A stretch of 64,000 bases of DNA from Atrichornis clamosus (taxonomy: Eukaryota; Chordata; Aves; Passeriformes; Menuridae). The translations under genes and the position numbers were made by a program. The stretch lies in NCBI GenBank assembly GCA_013400975.1, contig WBMZ01014185.1, positions 1 through 64,000 on the forward strand, read 5' to 3'. Shown in pieces: positions 1 through 11,800 of this stretch; the stretch's first letter is position 1; each line of letters opens with the position of its first letter. Below the pieces are notes generated by a model. That model was not told the origin of the DNA, ran no database searches, and worked only from the letters and a program-made list of their open reading frames with translations.

Positions 1-470
1 GCGGCAGCGCCGGGTGCCGGGCGAGGGGCGGGCGCGCCGCGGGGAGGCGGGAGCGGAGGCGGGCGGGAGCGGGGCAGCCGCCGCTCCGCTGCCGGGCGAT
101 AGTGGCGAGCGGGCGGGAGGTGCTCCCGGACGCCCCGTCCTTCGCTCCGGGCAGCGGGGACTAGAGGGCGATCCCCGCCTCGCCGCTGGTCACCGCAGGG
201 ACAGGGCAGCCGGGCTGGCAGGGGGATGACTGGTGACCGCAGTCGGGGAAGAGGGTGGCCAGCAAGTACCGGGCGGCTGCCGCGAGGAGCCCGGGTAGTC
301 TCACGGCGCTGCTTTGCGGCCCTCGCCCGTGCGGAGCCGCGGTGGCCGCGGTGCGGCGGGAGCAGCTTGGCCGCGGTGCGGCAGCGGCGGCGCCGGGAGC
401 GTGCGCCGGGCGGGAGCGGGGGCACAGGAGGGAATGCCGCGCTCGAGGTGTGCGCATACTGGCAGACTCA
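1..470. promoter_or_regulatory. CpG island, probable gene promoter and 5' exon
   Basis: This GC-rich block, dense in CpG, contrasts sharply with the AT-rich remainder. It contains a GC box (GGGGCGGG at 25-32) and further GGCGGG motifs around 57-66. CpG islands of this kind in vertebrates usually mark promoters and first exons. Short ORFs run through it in several frames on both strands, as expected of GC-rich sequence, and none gives a recognisable protein. On the plus strand a good 5' splice donor (GTGAGT at 477-482) and a weaker one (GTGTGC at 448) lie at the island edge, which would suit a mainly untranslated first exon followed by a long intron. The direction of transcription is not settled because the island is cut by the window edge. 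Confidence 0.7.
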
Positions 471-3400
471 GGGCGTGTGAGTGCCCCTGTCTGTGTGTTT
501 ACGTGCGTGTGTCTCCGGTAACGTTGCATGGCGCTTGGTTTCAAGGAGACCCTAGCCGCAGTATACTTTGTGTGCAGAGCTTTTCCGTTTTTCTCTAGCT
601 TATGCGTGATCAGTTCAGAGCAAGCTTTATTTTACCTGTCTTACCGGATGCTGAACCTTTGCTGGCTTTGTTGCCCTTTACCTCCCCCGTCCCCTAAATC
701 CATGTGCAACTCGAGCATCACAGTAGGTCTCACCTGTCCTTTCCTTAGGGCCAAGTACACCGCTAAGGTTATTGTAAAGAAAGGGAACATAAGTTAAAAG
801 CTGCGGAGGTAAAACCGCATGAAGGATTCCTTTCACTGCTCCTGCAGTATCCATCCTAGCTTAGCTACTCATTGCAGCTGACTGTGGAAAAAAAATGTTG
901 CTGTCCCACAGTGGCTGTTTTTATACCGCTATATACACACGTGACAGACAGAATATTGACATTCTTGCCTTCTATTCCATCCGTCTGCCTTTAGAAATTA
1001 GGGTTCAAATTAGGTATCACAGTGGTAGAAGACAAGTGTAAAATCTGTGAAGTTGGTACTAACTCTTCAAAATATTTGGGAAGAGTGTGTGTGTGTGTGC
1101 GCGTGTTTGTCTGTCTGTCTGTCTGTCTGTCTGGTTGGTTGGTTTTTCTGGCTAATATTTCCACCCTGCTCCCCTGGCAGTAACGAGACATTCTGGATGT
1201 TCTTTTCCACTGCTAGGGGAAAGAACCCCAACATATTATCACCACCATAAAAAAAACTAAAAAATTAGCTTAGAAAATAAACAGTTATTCAATAATATTA
1301 CTAGGAAATAAAGAATAAATTATATCCCCATTTCTCTTCAGGTGACAAGACGTAGAGATATAAAGATTGCTTTTATCCTAAGTCAGTCAATGAATTTATG
1401 TAGATTCGTCATTTCAAAAAGGCGGTACAAACCTTTCTTTGTGCTGCAACTCTGTTAATTCTACCTTTGTCAACTGAAGACAATAAACTAGAAAGATTAA
1501 TGTACATTTTGTCTTCAGTAGTAAATGCTATTGTCAAATGGGGAGAACTTTTAATTCAAAGAATTGGATCAATAGTTGACTTTGTTTTGAAGCATTTATT
1601 TAAGAAGCTACTTAAAAAGAACGAAGTTCATGCTCTTAACATCCTTAAAGAAATCTCTCAAAGGCAATTATTCTATTTGCCAATCTAGCGGTCACTGCCA
1701 TGTAGCAACAAAAAGCATGAAAGCTAGATGTGGAAATCCCTTTGGGTTCAGACAGTGCTTTCTCAATGGAAGAAGAACAGTAGGAAATTAAAAAGTGAAA
1801 TGCACTTAAAAAAAATCCATTTGAATATTTCAAACAGGTTGCTTTGAATAGGTGAAGTTTCATCTCTAACCAGTAAGCGTCAAGGTCAATGAAATGCAAA
1901 TGACAGATGTGTTCTGTGCCTGAAAGAATGCCACCAACTTTAGGTAATGTTTAGTGAGCTATATTTAAAAAGTTGACTGTTATTTTAATCTGTAAACTCC
2001 GTGTTCAGCAAGTATTTGTTCAGAAGAGCACAGTGTCTTCCACTGGAATAAAATACTGCCTTTTCAAAATACGGGTGATTAATGAAGATACTATTTTACT
2101 AAGGATGGGCCTATCACAACACTTGTCTATGTCAGTGAGAAGACACTGAGTGATGTCAGTTAAATTTAGTTTGGCACTTACACTGTAATACACTATTTGA
2201 AATTTCATCTGTTTCACAGATCTTAAAAAGCAATTTCATTATGAGTAAACTGAGACTCTTTTATTTTTATATGGATTCTAAGAAAAGGAAGCACTATGTA
2301 AAGCCCATAACCAGATTGATTCTGTACTAGCACGTTATATCTGTTTCCATTGAAATTAATTCATTAGGCTGCTGGATACCCCTTAAAAGGACTTTGATTT
2401 GACTAAGTCAAGCTAATAATCAATTTAGTGGCTGCTTAATATATTGACTGTTCACTGGAATTATGCAAGCAGAATATTATTCTGAGTTCTGGAAGCATAC
2501 CTGAAAAATGTGTAAAATGGCTAGGAATTAATAACTAAAGTTGAGAAAAACAGGAGTAATAAAGGAATAAAAACAGAAAGAAAAAAGAAAGAGAAAGCAA
2601 AGCTGTGTTTCCTAAAAATTCATCTTGCATTGTTTACTTGCCTTCATTGGCTTCTTTCATCACTTAAATCCCTGTGATCTCACACTTGGCATTTTTGAGT
2701 TTTAAAGGGCTTCAAACTAAGACTGCTAAAAAAAAAAAAAATCAGCCCCCACTTTCACCCACACATACTGATACAACCTTTAAAATAGCTTTCTTTTTTC
2801 TCATATAATGGCCTGAGTTTTTTCTGGACTCTTAAAATTGTACTTCTAAGGGCTGCTAACATTGCATGTGGCTGCTAATATGCATCGCATGCAGTATGTT
2901 GTATTTCAGAAATCCATCTGATGATCTCAGCAGAAAATTAAATGTATGTGTTAATATTTTCAGATCGGTCAAATCTGAGCAAGTTCTGTTTAAATATCAA
3001 AGAGACAGCTCATCAGAAAGGAGTTTCTCCAAAACAAACATTTTTTTGCCCTCGGCCATTTTATCTGTGTAGGAGGCTTTTTACAAAAAAAGATGGATTT
3101 TTCTTCCACATCTGAACAAGCAAGATTCCACTTCTTTTTCAATTTCTTTTCAGGTTGTTGAAATGCTTTTGATCACAATTTATAAATATGTCAGGCAAAG
3201 CTGTGAGTAAACTAGCAAGAATATATCAGACAGTTTGAGCTTTAAAATTGTGTCAAAAATCACATGCTGGCATGTTATAAAGACTCAAGAATTCTACATG
3301 ACTGCATGTTAAATTTATGGATAGATAACATTTGTTATGAAGCCTTACTTAATTATTACAGTCTTATAAAGATTTAATGAATAGGTTTTTCAGCTAGACA

Positions 3401-3950
3401 GAATTTGAAATATTTTACTACTGTGAGCATTTCAGAGTCAAGAAAAGGTAGGAATTCTCCCCTTTTCAGACCCAATAATCAATGCATGGCATTTACCTTA
3501 CCCTGTCCAAGGGTTACTAGAAAAGTCAGTCTTGGGACTGTTCTCCGGTTTACATAAACAATGATGAATATATCAAACTGATCAGAAGTGTGCTATATTT
3601 TAAAGAAAATGGATGTCAATAAACAGATGTGTAAGAGGGAAAAAACATCAAAATGACTGGCTAAAAGAAAGAAAATCTATAGCCTTTTAAGGAAATGTTG
3701 GTATACTCTCAGGTTGCTGTGTTGGAATAAGATGATTTGCTTCCCTGTGAATTAAACCTTTAAGTTGAGGTGATATTAATACATTTGTATAATAAATTCA
3801 GGGTCTGACAACCTCTTGCTTTCCCTTGTTTGGTTAAGGGAAAATGATTTCTTCTAAGGAAAAATACAGCCACAGGTGAGGTCGGTGGCTTCTAGTGCCT
3901 TTGGTAGTGGGAATTGTCTGTTCTGGTGACTGTGAAGATCTTCAGCTTCT
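471..3950. other. AT-rich non-coding DNA, likely intron
   Basis: No gene or recognisable interspersed repeat was seen apart from one compound microsatellite near 1085. Short ORFs (for example 1467-1688, 73 codons) have no family resemblance. There are short A runs at 2728-2741 and a purine-rich patch near 2550-2600. If the CpG island is the first exon of a plus-strand gene, this would be the start of its first intron. Confidence 0.5.
1085..1146. repeat. compound microsatellite (GT)n-(TGTC)n-(TGGT)n
   Basis: A run of GT dinucleotides passes into about six copies of the tetramer TGTC (about 1107-1132) and then a few copies of TGGT. It is a three-part simple repeat with slippage-prone units. 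Confidence 0.9.
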
Positions 3951-3954
3951 GACT

Positions 3955-4290
3955 TCATTGCAGTCTACAGCTTCCTGAAGTGGGGCAGTGGAGAGGCAGA
4001 TGCTGATCTCTCTGTTGGCAAGCAATAGCACACAAAGAAATTGAATGAAGCTGTGTCAGGGGAAGTTCAGGTTGGACATTAGGAAAAGGTTTTTTGCTGA
4101 GACCATGGTTGTCACTGGAAAAAACTCCCCTGGGAGGTGGTCACGGCATCAACCCTGCCAGAGTTCAAGGAGCACCTTGATGATGCTCTTAAGTTATATG
4201 GTTTAGTTTTAGGTAAACCTGCAAGGAGCAGGGAGTTGGATTTGATGATCCAGATGGGTCCCTTCTAACTTGAGATTTTGTATATTTTGA
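3955..4290 (+). repeat. CR1 LINE 3' fragment, plus strand
   Basis: The sequence follows the usual end of the CR1 second ORF and its 3' untranslated region. In order it has a segment encoding the 'LQSTAS' type block (3961-3985), the 'ggggaagttcaggttggacattagg' type block (about 4058-4083, encoding the region before the conserved WNxLP motif), the 'gggaggtggtc' block (4132-4142), and the final 'gatgatccagatgggtcccttctaac' type block (about 4243-4270). It is 5' truncated, as most CR1 copies are, and lacks a clean octamer tail. Many indels point to an old copy. It faces the next CR1 copy tail to tail. Confidence 0.8.
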
Positions 4291-4527
4291 GGATTTTTGA
4301 ATACCATTCACTGCAACAATATATTGTAATTGTCATGATTCTCTGGCATTTGTCCAGAGGATAGTGCTGCCCAGGTCAGTGCTGTAGAACTGAACCAAAA
4401 AGCTTCCAGACTGATGAGTTTATGAGCGTGCTGATGGGTGGCCTACTGCTGCAAAACATGTCTGAAGGCCTGAAATTGAAACTGATGAGAGTTGGATTAT
4501 AAGTGTTCTGCTGATCCTGTTTGAGGT
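4291..4527. other. spacer between two CR1 copies
   Basis: About 240 bases separate the 3' ends of two oppositely oriented CR1 copies. I recognise no gene or repeat in it. Confidence 0.4.
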
Positions 4528-5435
4528 ATCATAGAATCATGGAGTGATTTGGGTTGGAACGGACCTTAAAGACCATTTAGCTCATCCCTGCCACTGCCAT
4601 GGGCTGGGACACCTTCCACTAGACCAGGTTGCTCAAAGCCCCATCCGACCTGGTCTTGAACGCTTTCAGGAACGGTGTGGCCACAACTTCTCTGGGCAAC
4701 CTGTTCCACTGCCTCACCATCCTCACAGTAAAGTATTTCTTCCTAATGTCTAATCTAAACCTGCCTGCCTTCTGTTTAAAGCCATTCCCTCTTGTTCTAA
4801 AACTATATGCCCTGTAAAAAGTCCCTATCCAGCTCCCTTGCAGGCTCTCTTTAGGTACTGGAAGGCTGCTGTAAGGTCTCCCTGGAACCTTCTCCAGGCT
4901 TAACAACCCCAACTCTCTCAGCCTGTCCTCACAGGAGAGGTGCTCCATTCCTCTGATCATCTTGGTAGCCTTCTTTGGACTCACTTGAACAGGTCCATGT
5001 TTTTTTTATATTGAGGACCCCAGACCTGGATGCAGCACTCTAGGTGGGGTCTCACAAGAGCAGAGTACAGGGGCACAATACCCTCCCTCGCCCTGCTGGC
5101 CACGTTGCTTTGGATACAGCCCAGGACAGGACTGGGTTGCAAGTGCACATTGCCAGGTCATGTCCAGCCTTTCTTCCACCAACACCCCTGAGTCCTTCTC
5201 CTCAGGGCTGCTCTCAATCCGTTCCCTGCCCAGCCTGTATTCATGCTTGGGATTGCCCCCACCCATGTGCAGGACCTTGCACCTGGCCTTGTTGAACTCC
5301 ATGAGGTTCACACAGTCCCACCTCTCAAGGCTGTCCAGGTTCCACCGAGGGCATCCCTTCCCTGCTCTGTGTCAACTGCACCACACAGCTTGGAGTTGTC
5401 AGCAAACTTGCTGAGGGTGCCCTCATTGACAAAGA
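4528..5435 (-). repeat. CR1 LINE, minus strand, 5' truncated (ORF2 C-terminus and 3' end)
   Basis: Read on the minus strand, this carries the C-terminal end of the CR1 reverse-transcriptase polyprotein. The interval 4984-4619 encodes an open stretch with the family blocks MIRGMEHLSCEDRLRELGL, then RGNGFKQKAGRFRLDIRKKY, then WNRLPREVV, ending near SDGALSNLV. Upstream, 5311-5006 encodes a frame-shifted piece with a CKVLHMG block and a later EEKDSGVLV block, typical of CR1 just after the polymerase core. The copy ends at the plus-strand sequence ATCATAGAATCATGG (4528-4542), the reverse complement of the CR1 octamer tail. It is the longest CR1 piece here. Frameshifts between the two coding blocks show it is dead. 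Confidence 0.92.
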
Positions 5436-7814
5436 CATATAGGGGCTCCCACCCTCTCTATATGTGTATACACCCTGTTCAGCAGGGCACCTCAAAAGAT
5501 TAACTGATGTGAACATGTAAGAGAAGATGAAGATAACCTTTCTAATTCTCTGGAATAGGGAAATAACCAAAAGTGAAGACTTTTGTTATAATTTCCAGGT
5601 TAGTTAATACGATTCAATAGAACATGGTGAATGCTGACAGTTTAACTGTGCTTAAACGTCTTTAGGAAGTAATAGGGTATAAAAACATAGGCAACACCCA
5701 GCTCTGTTTTTACCCATGTAGTGCCAGATGTTAAGAGAGTTTCAAGCAAATAACACTGTATGCTTGTCTACGCTTAGACTCCACCTTACATGGCAAACAG
5801 CTCTTTAACAAGGATGACTGTTGGGTGAGAGATGTTTTTGGTTTGGTCTAGTCTGTCTTCTCTTACATGGTTTTGAAACCTCTTCTACAACTCATACTGG
5901 AATTGCAGTGTTCCTACTGAGTGCTTTGTAAATCTACACACATTTTGGAAAGAACATCCCTTTTTTAGAAAAAGTCATCTCCAAGGCTCCAAAGGATTAT
6001 GGACTTATGAAATCAAGAAGTTGCAATGGAAACTATCTATCACTGTAATAGTGAGAACTTAGGTTAACAAGCAAAATTTAAAGATGAAAGCTCATCTATA
6101 ACAGAGGTGTCTGAAAAAGAACTTAAATATTAAAATTACTTGTCTGAAGTAATACATTTCACAACTGGAATTTTGGTACAATGATAGATATTTGACTTTT
6201 ATAAATAGAAAGGAAAATGTTTGGGTTTCTAGCACTTTTCAAGTAGATGTTATAATTTTCATTTTAGTTTATTTTAGTTAGCTTTCTGAAATTATTATAC
6301 CTATTGGCTTCATATCAAGGAATGAAATCTCTCACACTCTTTTACATTCAGCACTGTGGAATCTGAAACTAGTGCATTTTTCAGACATGTGGTCTGTATT
6401 GCTCCAGTGCACACAGACAAATATCGGCTAAAATGAACTGTTTGCAGAATTGTATATATACACAGGGCCCGTATATATAGGGAAGTTTTAAAAAAATAGG
6501 TTCCACGTAGAAGAACTACATTCTATAATGTTTGTAATGGTGATATTCAAAACCACTTTCTTTTTCAAATCCTAGTAATTCCATCCTTGGTCATAGACTG
6601 CCTACTCTTCAAATATTTCTGCTTATGCTCATTTTCTTTAACTGAAATTTGATATAGAGACAATTTGTTTATAGCTATGGGGGAAAAAAGATGATTAAAA
6701 CATTTCTAAACATAAAATATATGATTTTTAAATTTTTTTTTAATTGTCTACTTCCATTCTTAAGAAAAATTGAATTGATATTTGGGAATTAAATGTAGGA
6801 GATGTATAACTAGATACTCTATATGCACTCACTTAACTTTGGACTTTATTGGGCTAGATAAAGATGAATTAATTGTAGTAGAGGGAGTTTACAGTTACTA
6901 TTGGACCAGTGCTTTCAAGTTGCTCACACTTACTGTTGGTAAACCATGTATGGTCCTTAGCATTAATGTGGAGAACTGACTCCTGAGAGAGTCTGATTTC
7001 TCAAAGCTAAATGTGTTCTGAATGACGTTCTTTGGAGATTAAAGTGTAAGCGGATATGAGATTGTGACTGAAAGGTAAATTGAAGAAGAGGAAGCTTAGT
7101 AGCCAGCCACATAGCCTCTATGCCATGACTGAGAATAGCAACTTTTAAAACCCCAACTTTGTTGGGTGACAATATGAGTACATCAGTTAGAAAAAACACG
7201 TATATGATATCACAGTGTAAAAAGTGGACAGGAAAATATAATTTGATATGAATTAGAAGAAACTAGAAGTATAGTGGAAGTGAGACCAAGGAACAATTGT
7301 TGGCTTAGCTAAGGACAATAGTATATATATTACATTACAGGCAGGAAAAAAAGGAGTATCTCCTTATACATATATACATGTCACCATTAAAATTTTAAGA
7401 AAACTAAAGTGCTAGTAATGAGAGAAAAAAAAGAAAGTGTTCAATATCTATTTCATTTCTGTTTCTGGAAAGAAGTAGGAGAGTGAACTTGTACTTCATA
7501 ATGATGGTGAAGTATTTTCCAAGCAATTAGTTTCTAAGGAAAGCATTAAGCAGAATTTTTATGATGAATATTTGAAAGCAGCTGATTCAGATGAACTGCA
7601 TTCAGAAGTAGACATACACTGTATTCATTTTAGAGGAATCTTGGAATTCTTTAGAAACTCTTGGAAGCAGTGAATGTAATATTAAAGCTTAATAAAAAAA
7701 AAAAAAAAAAGAAACCCAAGCAACGTGACCTGTGTTGTAAAAGAGAAGTTAATAGAATGGTGAGGTGGGTTTCTATACATAACAGTTCAAAAGCTTTGAA
7801 TACAGAGCATTACT
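5436..7814. other. AT-rich non-coding DNA
   Basis: No coding region or recognised element was seen. It contains a perfect 9-bp inverted repeat (6453-6461 with 6471-6479) around a GC-rich loop, and a 17-base A run at 7694-7710 preceded by ATTAAA at 7681. No parent gene could be recognised upstream of the A run. Confidence 0.5.
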
Positions 7815-7950
7815 GCTAGAATTCAAAGCAGAAGGTTTTTGGAAGATAAAGTCTTGTCAAACAAATGTGAATTCTTTCTTTGAGAATGTTAAAGTTTGTC
7901 TGATAAAAGTGCTTTTGTACAGCTGCCTCAATAGTTGTATGCTTAGAAAT
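7815..7950 (+). repeat. old CR1 reverse-transcriptase remnant, plus strand
   Basis: Around 7850-7945 the plus strand translates to a stretch beginning KSCQTNVNSFFENVK, which resembles the CR1 block that normally reads like KSCLTNLISFFDEVT and lies shortly before the first catalytic aspartate motif of the polymerase. No flanking CR1 blocks are clear, so this is an isolated, strongly decayed piece. The boundaries are approximate, and chance resemblance over this short length is possible. Confidence 0.4.
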
Positions 7951-8834
7951 TAGATACATAAGCAACTCTTTCAAAATTGGGATTGTACCCTTGAAAATAT
8001 TTATTCTGAAAATAATTTAAAGGTTATAAAATAGATAGCTAAGTTACTATCGCACACACACACAACACCGCATTGCATTTAAAAGGGTTTTTTCTCTTTA
8101 TTTGTTGTATGTAGAAATAAGTAGTGGTTAGGAGAATAGAGATTAAATTGTTCACATGTACAGTATAGATAAAAATGATAAAAGAATATTCTATCACCTC
8201 TTTATGCCCAGTCAGTAAAATGAAGCCAAAAAGTAGAAAATTTACAGAAAAGAGCCGTAAGTGCTTGGAAACTGGAGAAAATGTCCAATTTTCTTTCTAA
8301 CGGAGAAAAACTTCATAGCCTTTCTAAAGATTGCCACTAAAACTCCTGAAAGTGTAAATACAGTATGTAGTTTTCATTATGAGATCAACAATAACAACAA
8401 ACTCTGAGAAACAGTGATACATTTTGTACACCTTCAGGTACTCAAATAAATTCTGGATCTGTCTTTTATTCAGGTGCAGACTGTGCTTTAACCAAGTAAA
8501 ACATTTAAATTTAAGTCTGACGTAAATACAGGGGCCTGTGATACACCTGATTCTTTCTGTCCTTGAATCGCTGTTCAATGTGATTTTTAAATATACTATT
8601 TTAATTGCTTTGAAATAAGTCTGTATGAGTCAAGTTTGTGGAACAACATGTTAACTCACATTATTTAGTACCAAATTTGCATGTAACACACTTTTCTTGT
8701 ACTGCTGTATCTAACACTAGTATTTTCTTCTCATGCTCCCCTTTCACCTTTAAATATTCCCTTAACTATTTTTTAAAGATTTTAGAACATTCTAAACCTT
8801 TCATATGTATAAAACTGGTCACAGTTATGCCCAT

Positions 8835-8898
8835 ATATTCTAATATTAAATTAAAATAGGTACTGAATATTCTAATATTGCATTAGAATGGATACTAA
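8835..8898. repeat. tandem duplication, 32-bp unit, two copies
   Basis: Units 8835-8866 and 8867-8898 both begin ATATTCTAATATT and continue with the same order of bases, differing at a handful of sites. This is an old local tandem duplication in AT-rich DNA. Confidence 0.75.
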
Positions 8899-11800
8899 AT
8901 TATTTTATAGATATGTTAAAGTTTTAAATTGAGAGGTACTTATTACATTTTTGAATTTTAGAGCAAGGACTTGTATCAGAGGATTATAATTTCTCTTTGA
9001 ATAATGTGAAAGTAAAAAGTACAGTATTCGATCAGATCATCATCTTAAGATTTTTTTCACTCTCATTTTCCATCAGGAAGGAGAATCATACTAGGTCGTT
9101 GCAGAGTAAGTTCCCCATAAAGGACGTTATTCATTCTGCTGATACCTCACCCTCACTAATGAACAGCCAAGGATACCCAATAACCACGTGTAAAATCATG
9201 GTTTACTTTGCCTCATTTGTATTTCTTTCTTACTCCCTTCAATGCATATTTGCCCTGCATTTTCTAAACTTCTGTGCTTTTGTCTCTTCCCTATTAACCA
9301 TGCTTAATCAATGACAAAACTCTTCCTCTTCTCTCATGGGCAGTCCTAGGTTTTACTGTTGAGAACTTTTGAAAACAAAAAATTATGATTATATTTTTAT
9401 ATAATTTTCACATCATATAATGTTGAAATATATATTTTAGCTCTCCTTAGATGATACTCCTGTTGCGCTTTCAGTGTATAAATTAGGCAGAAATTAATAA
9501 TTGGTTTTTAATATTTTCCTATATTTTACCCTTTTTAAAAAGCAATCATTTTTGACTGCTGTTATTCATGGTTTTGGTCTCATAGCTAGCCTAGGATAAG
9601 TAGGTTTGCTACCCTGCAGCCTTTTTCATTTTCTCTTAACTACTGCATTAGAGCTCACAATTCAGCCAGATGACTCCAAGGCTCCAGTAGAATTTGTGAA
9701 TAACTGTACCTAGGCCTAATGAAGTAGAGCTTTCAATTTATCTGTTTGTTCCAGTACTTTCTTCAGAAGCCTTGTAAATTACTTATTCCATTTTCCCCAG
9801 AAAAATGACAAAATAAAACCTTTACCTGTTTTTTTTTCCATGTTGTATTTTAAAATCCAGCCATAACACCAGTCCTTTCTTAACTTTCATTTGTCCTTTA
9901 TTTACACTTTCAAGAATTGTTTATGTCTTTAGTTATATGTTTTTTCATGGTCTGCTTTGGAGTCCTTCTAATTTACATCTTACATTTTAACCTGCCAGAA
10001 ATTATGCTCCTTTCTAGGGAAGAAGGATTGAATTATACAAAAGAAAGATTGTATCCGTCACTGACAGAGGAAAATAGTATATTTATGGCTTATAACATAT
10101 GGATCAGTATATTTATTCATTGATTTATAGTACTTAGGTATTCTTAACAAAAATTCAATAATTTTCTAAACTTACCTTAAACTGAGGGAGGGAGGGGTAT
10201 CTGGCTGGGAAACATCCCTCTTCATATGACTTTTCCAGGACATCAGATGAAATTTTGTTTCAAATTCCACTCACTTTGTTAATTCAGCTCTGCTTTGGGA
10301 TTTTTCTATAAAAAGAAGAGTACAATTGTGGTAAGTTCATCTTTAGTTGCATTAAGTACGTAATATTTTCTGTATAGAATAATTGTGCTAAAATTCATGA
10401 GGTACCTTAAGAGATTGTGTGCAAATCTAATCCTTCCACATTTGTCCATAGATCATATGGACTGACATTTTAAAGCTTTTTTGGAAGACTTAAAAAAAAA
10501 CAAAAAGGAAAAATATCTGATAGTAGCAGATATAAAAACCTTGTGTCATGTTTGCTATTTCAATGGCAAATTGAATTTAAGGGAAGCCTGTTAGTGCGGA
10601 ATAACACCTGTAAGTCAGTAATCCTGTCCTTTTTGTGGGATAGACATAATTTCTATTTCATCTACTCTTCAGCATTCTCTCTATAGTCCTGTGCACGTTT
10701 TTTTCATTTAGCTGTTCACCTTCTATAGAACAGCGCTTGATGTACAGAAAAGTAGGGATTAAAGAACATTTTAGTCAAGTTTAGTGGAAAGTGGAAATTC
10801 TGCTAGTAATTATGTTAGTTTTTTAAAATATCAATGTAATATAGTTCATACTTAAAGATTATGCCTTGTAGACTTCAAAAAGTGGATCTGACCTGATATA
10901 TTCTTTAGAATCAAGGAACATAATGTATAGAATAGAATATATTAAATTGAATTAGTAAGTTGCTTAGAATATATAATTTTAGACCAAGGTGATCATTCTG
11001 TGGTCACAAAAAAGTGCAAGAAAATAACAGTATTTGTATATATTATGTGTACATAAATTCATTGCACTGCCTTTTGCAATTCGTAACTTGTTTATACAAA
11101 TTACATTGTCTAGTTACATACTAGGATTTTTCTGCTGGAATGATTGTACTCATACAGTAAGATCTTACTATGAGGAATACTTAAGATCTTCTAAAATGTA
11201 TGTCTATATTTTTATATATGTAGAAATGTTTATGCATATGTATATTTCTATTTCTTGTGATTTTTTAGTTTTGTCTTCTTGCAAAGAACTTCTAATGAAA
11301 TCAAAGCAGAAAATTAATTAAAATGTACCCAAGCTTTTAGCTTGATCCAATACCATAGTATTGCTACTGAAAACATTCGTATAGGACAAAAGTGTATTAA
11401 CATGCAAATAAATACTTCAGGTCTCTAAATCCAATTTAGGTTTCCCAGTGTCACTACAGAAGCCAAATATGTAGTAGTTAAATTGCAGAAGTGTCATGTG
11501 TATGACATCCACAACATTGTTAGGCTTTTCCCCTATAAATGTTCATACAAGCTGTTGAGATCAACTAGTCAGAGGGTTTGGTATGCTAGTACTTCTGTTG
11601 ATTTGCATTGTTCTACAGGATCAGGCTATATAGGTAATTCCTATATGGAGTGTGATGAGAAAGAGCATTAAAAAATCATGGTTGTAATGGAAATAAAAGA
11701 GCTGGTTCAGATTTAGGACTAATTACAATGGCTGTAGTTGTTCTACACCCATTACTATTATCAGATCAGGAATTAATATATAAACTCCGAGAGATCTCAT

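Noticed and set aside
14..598. Overlapping open frames on both strands in the CpG island
   Set aside because: GC-rich sequence lacks stops in all frames; the predicted proteins are alanine/glycine/arginine-rich with no domain.
7600..7710. Processed pseudogene suggested by ATTAAA followed by a 17-base A run
   Set aside because: No recognisable parent coding sequence upstream and no flanking target duplication found.
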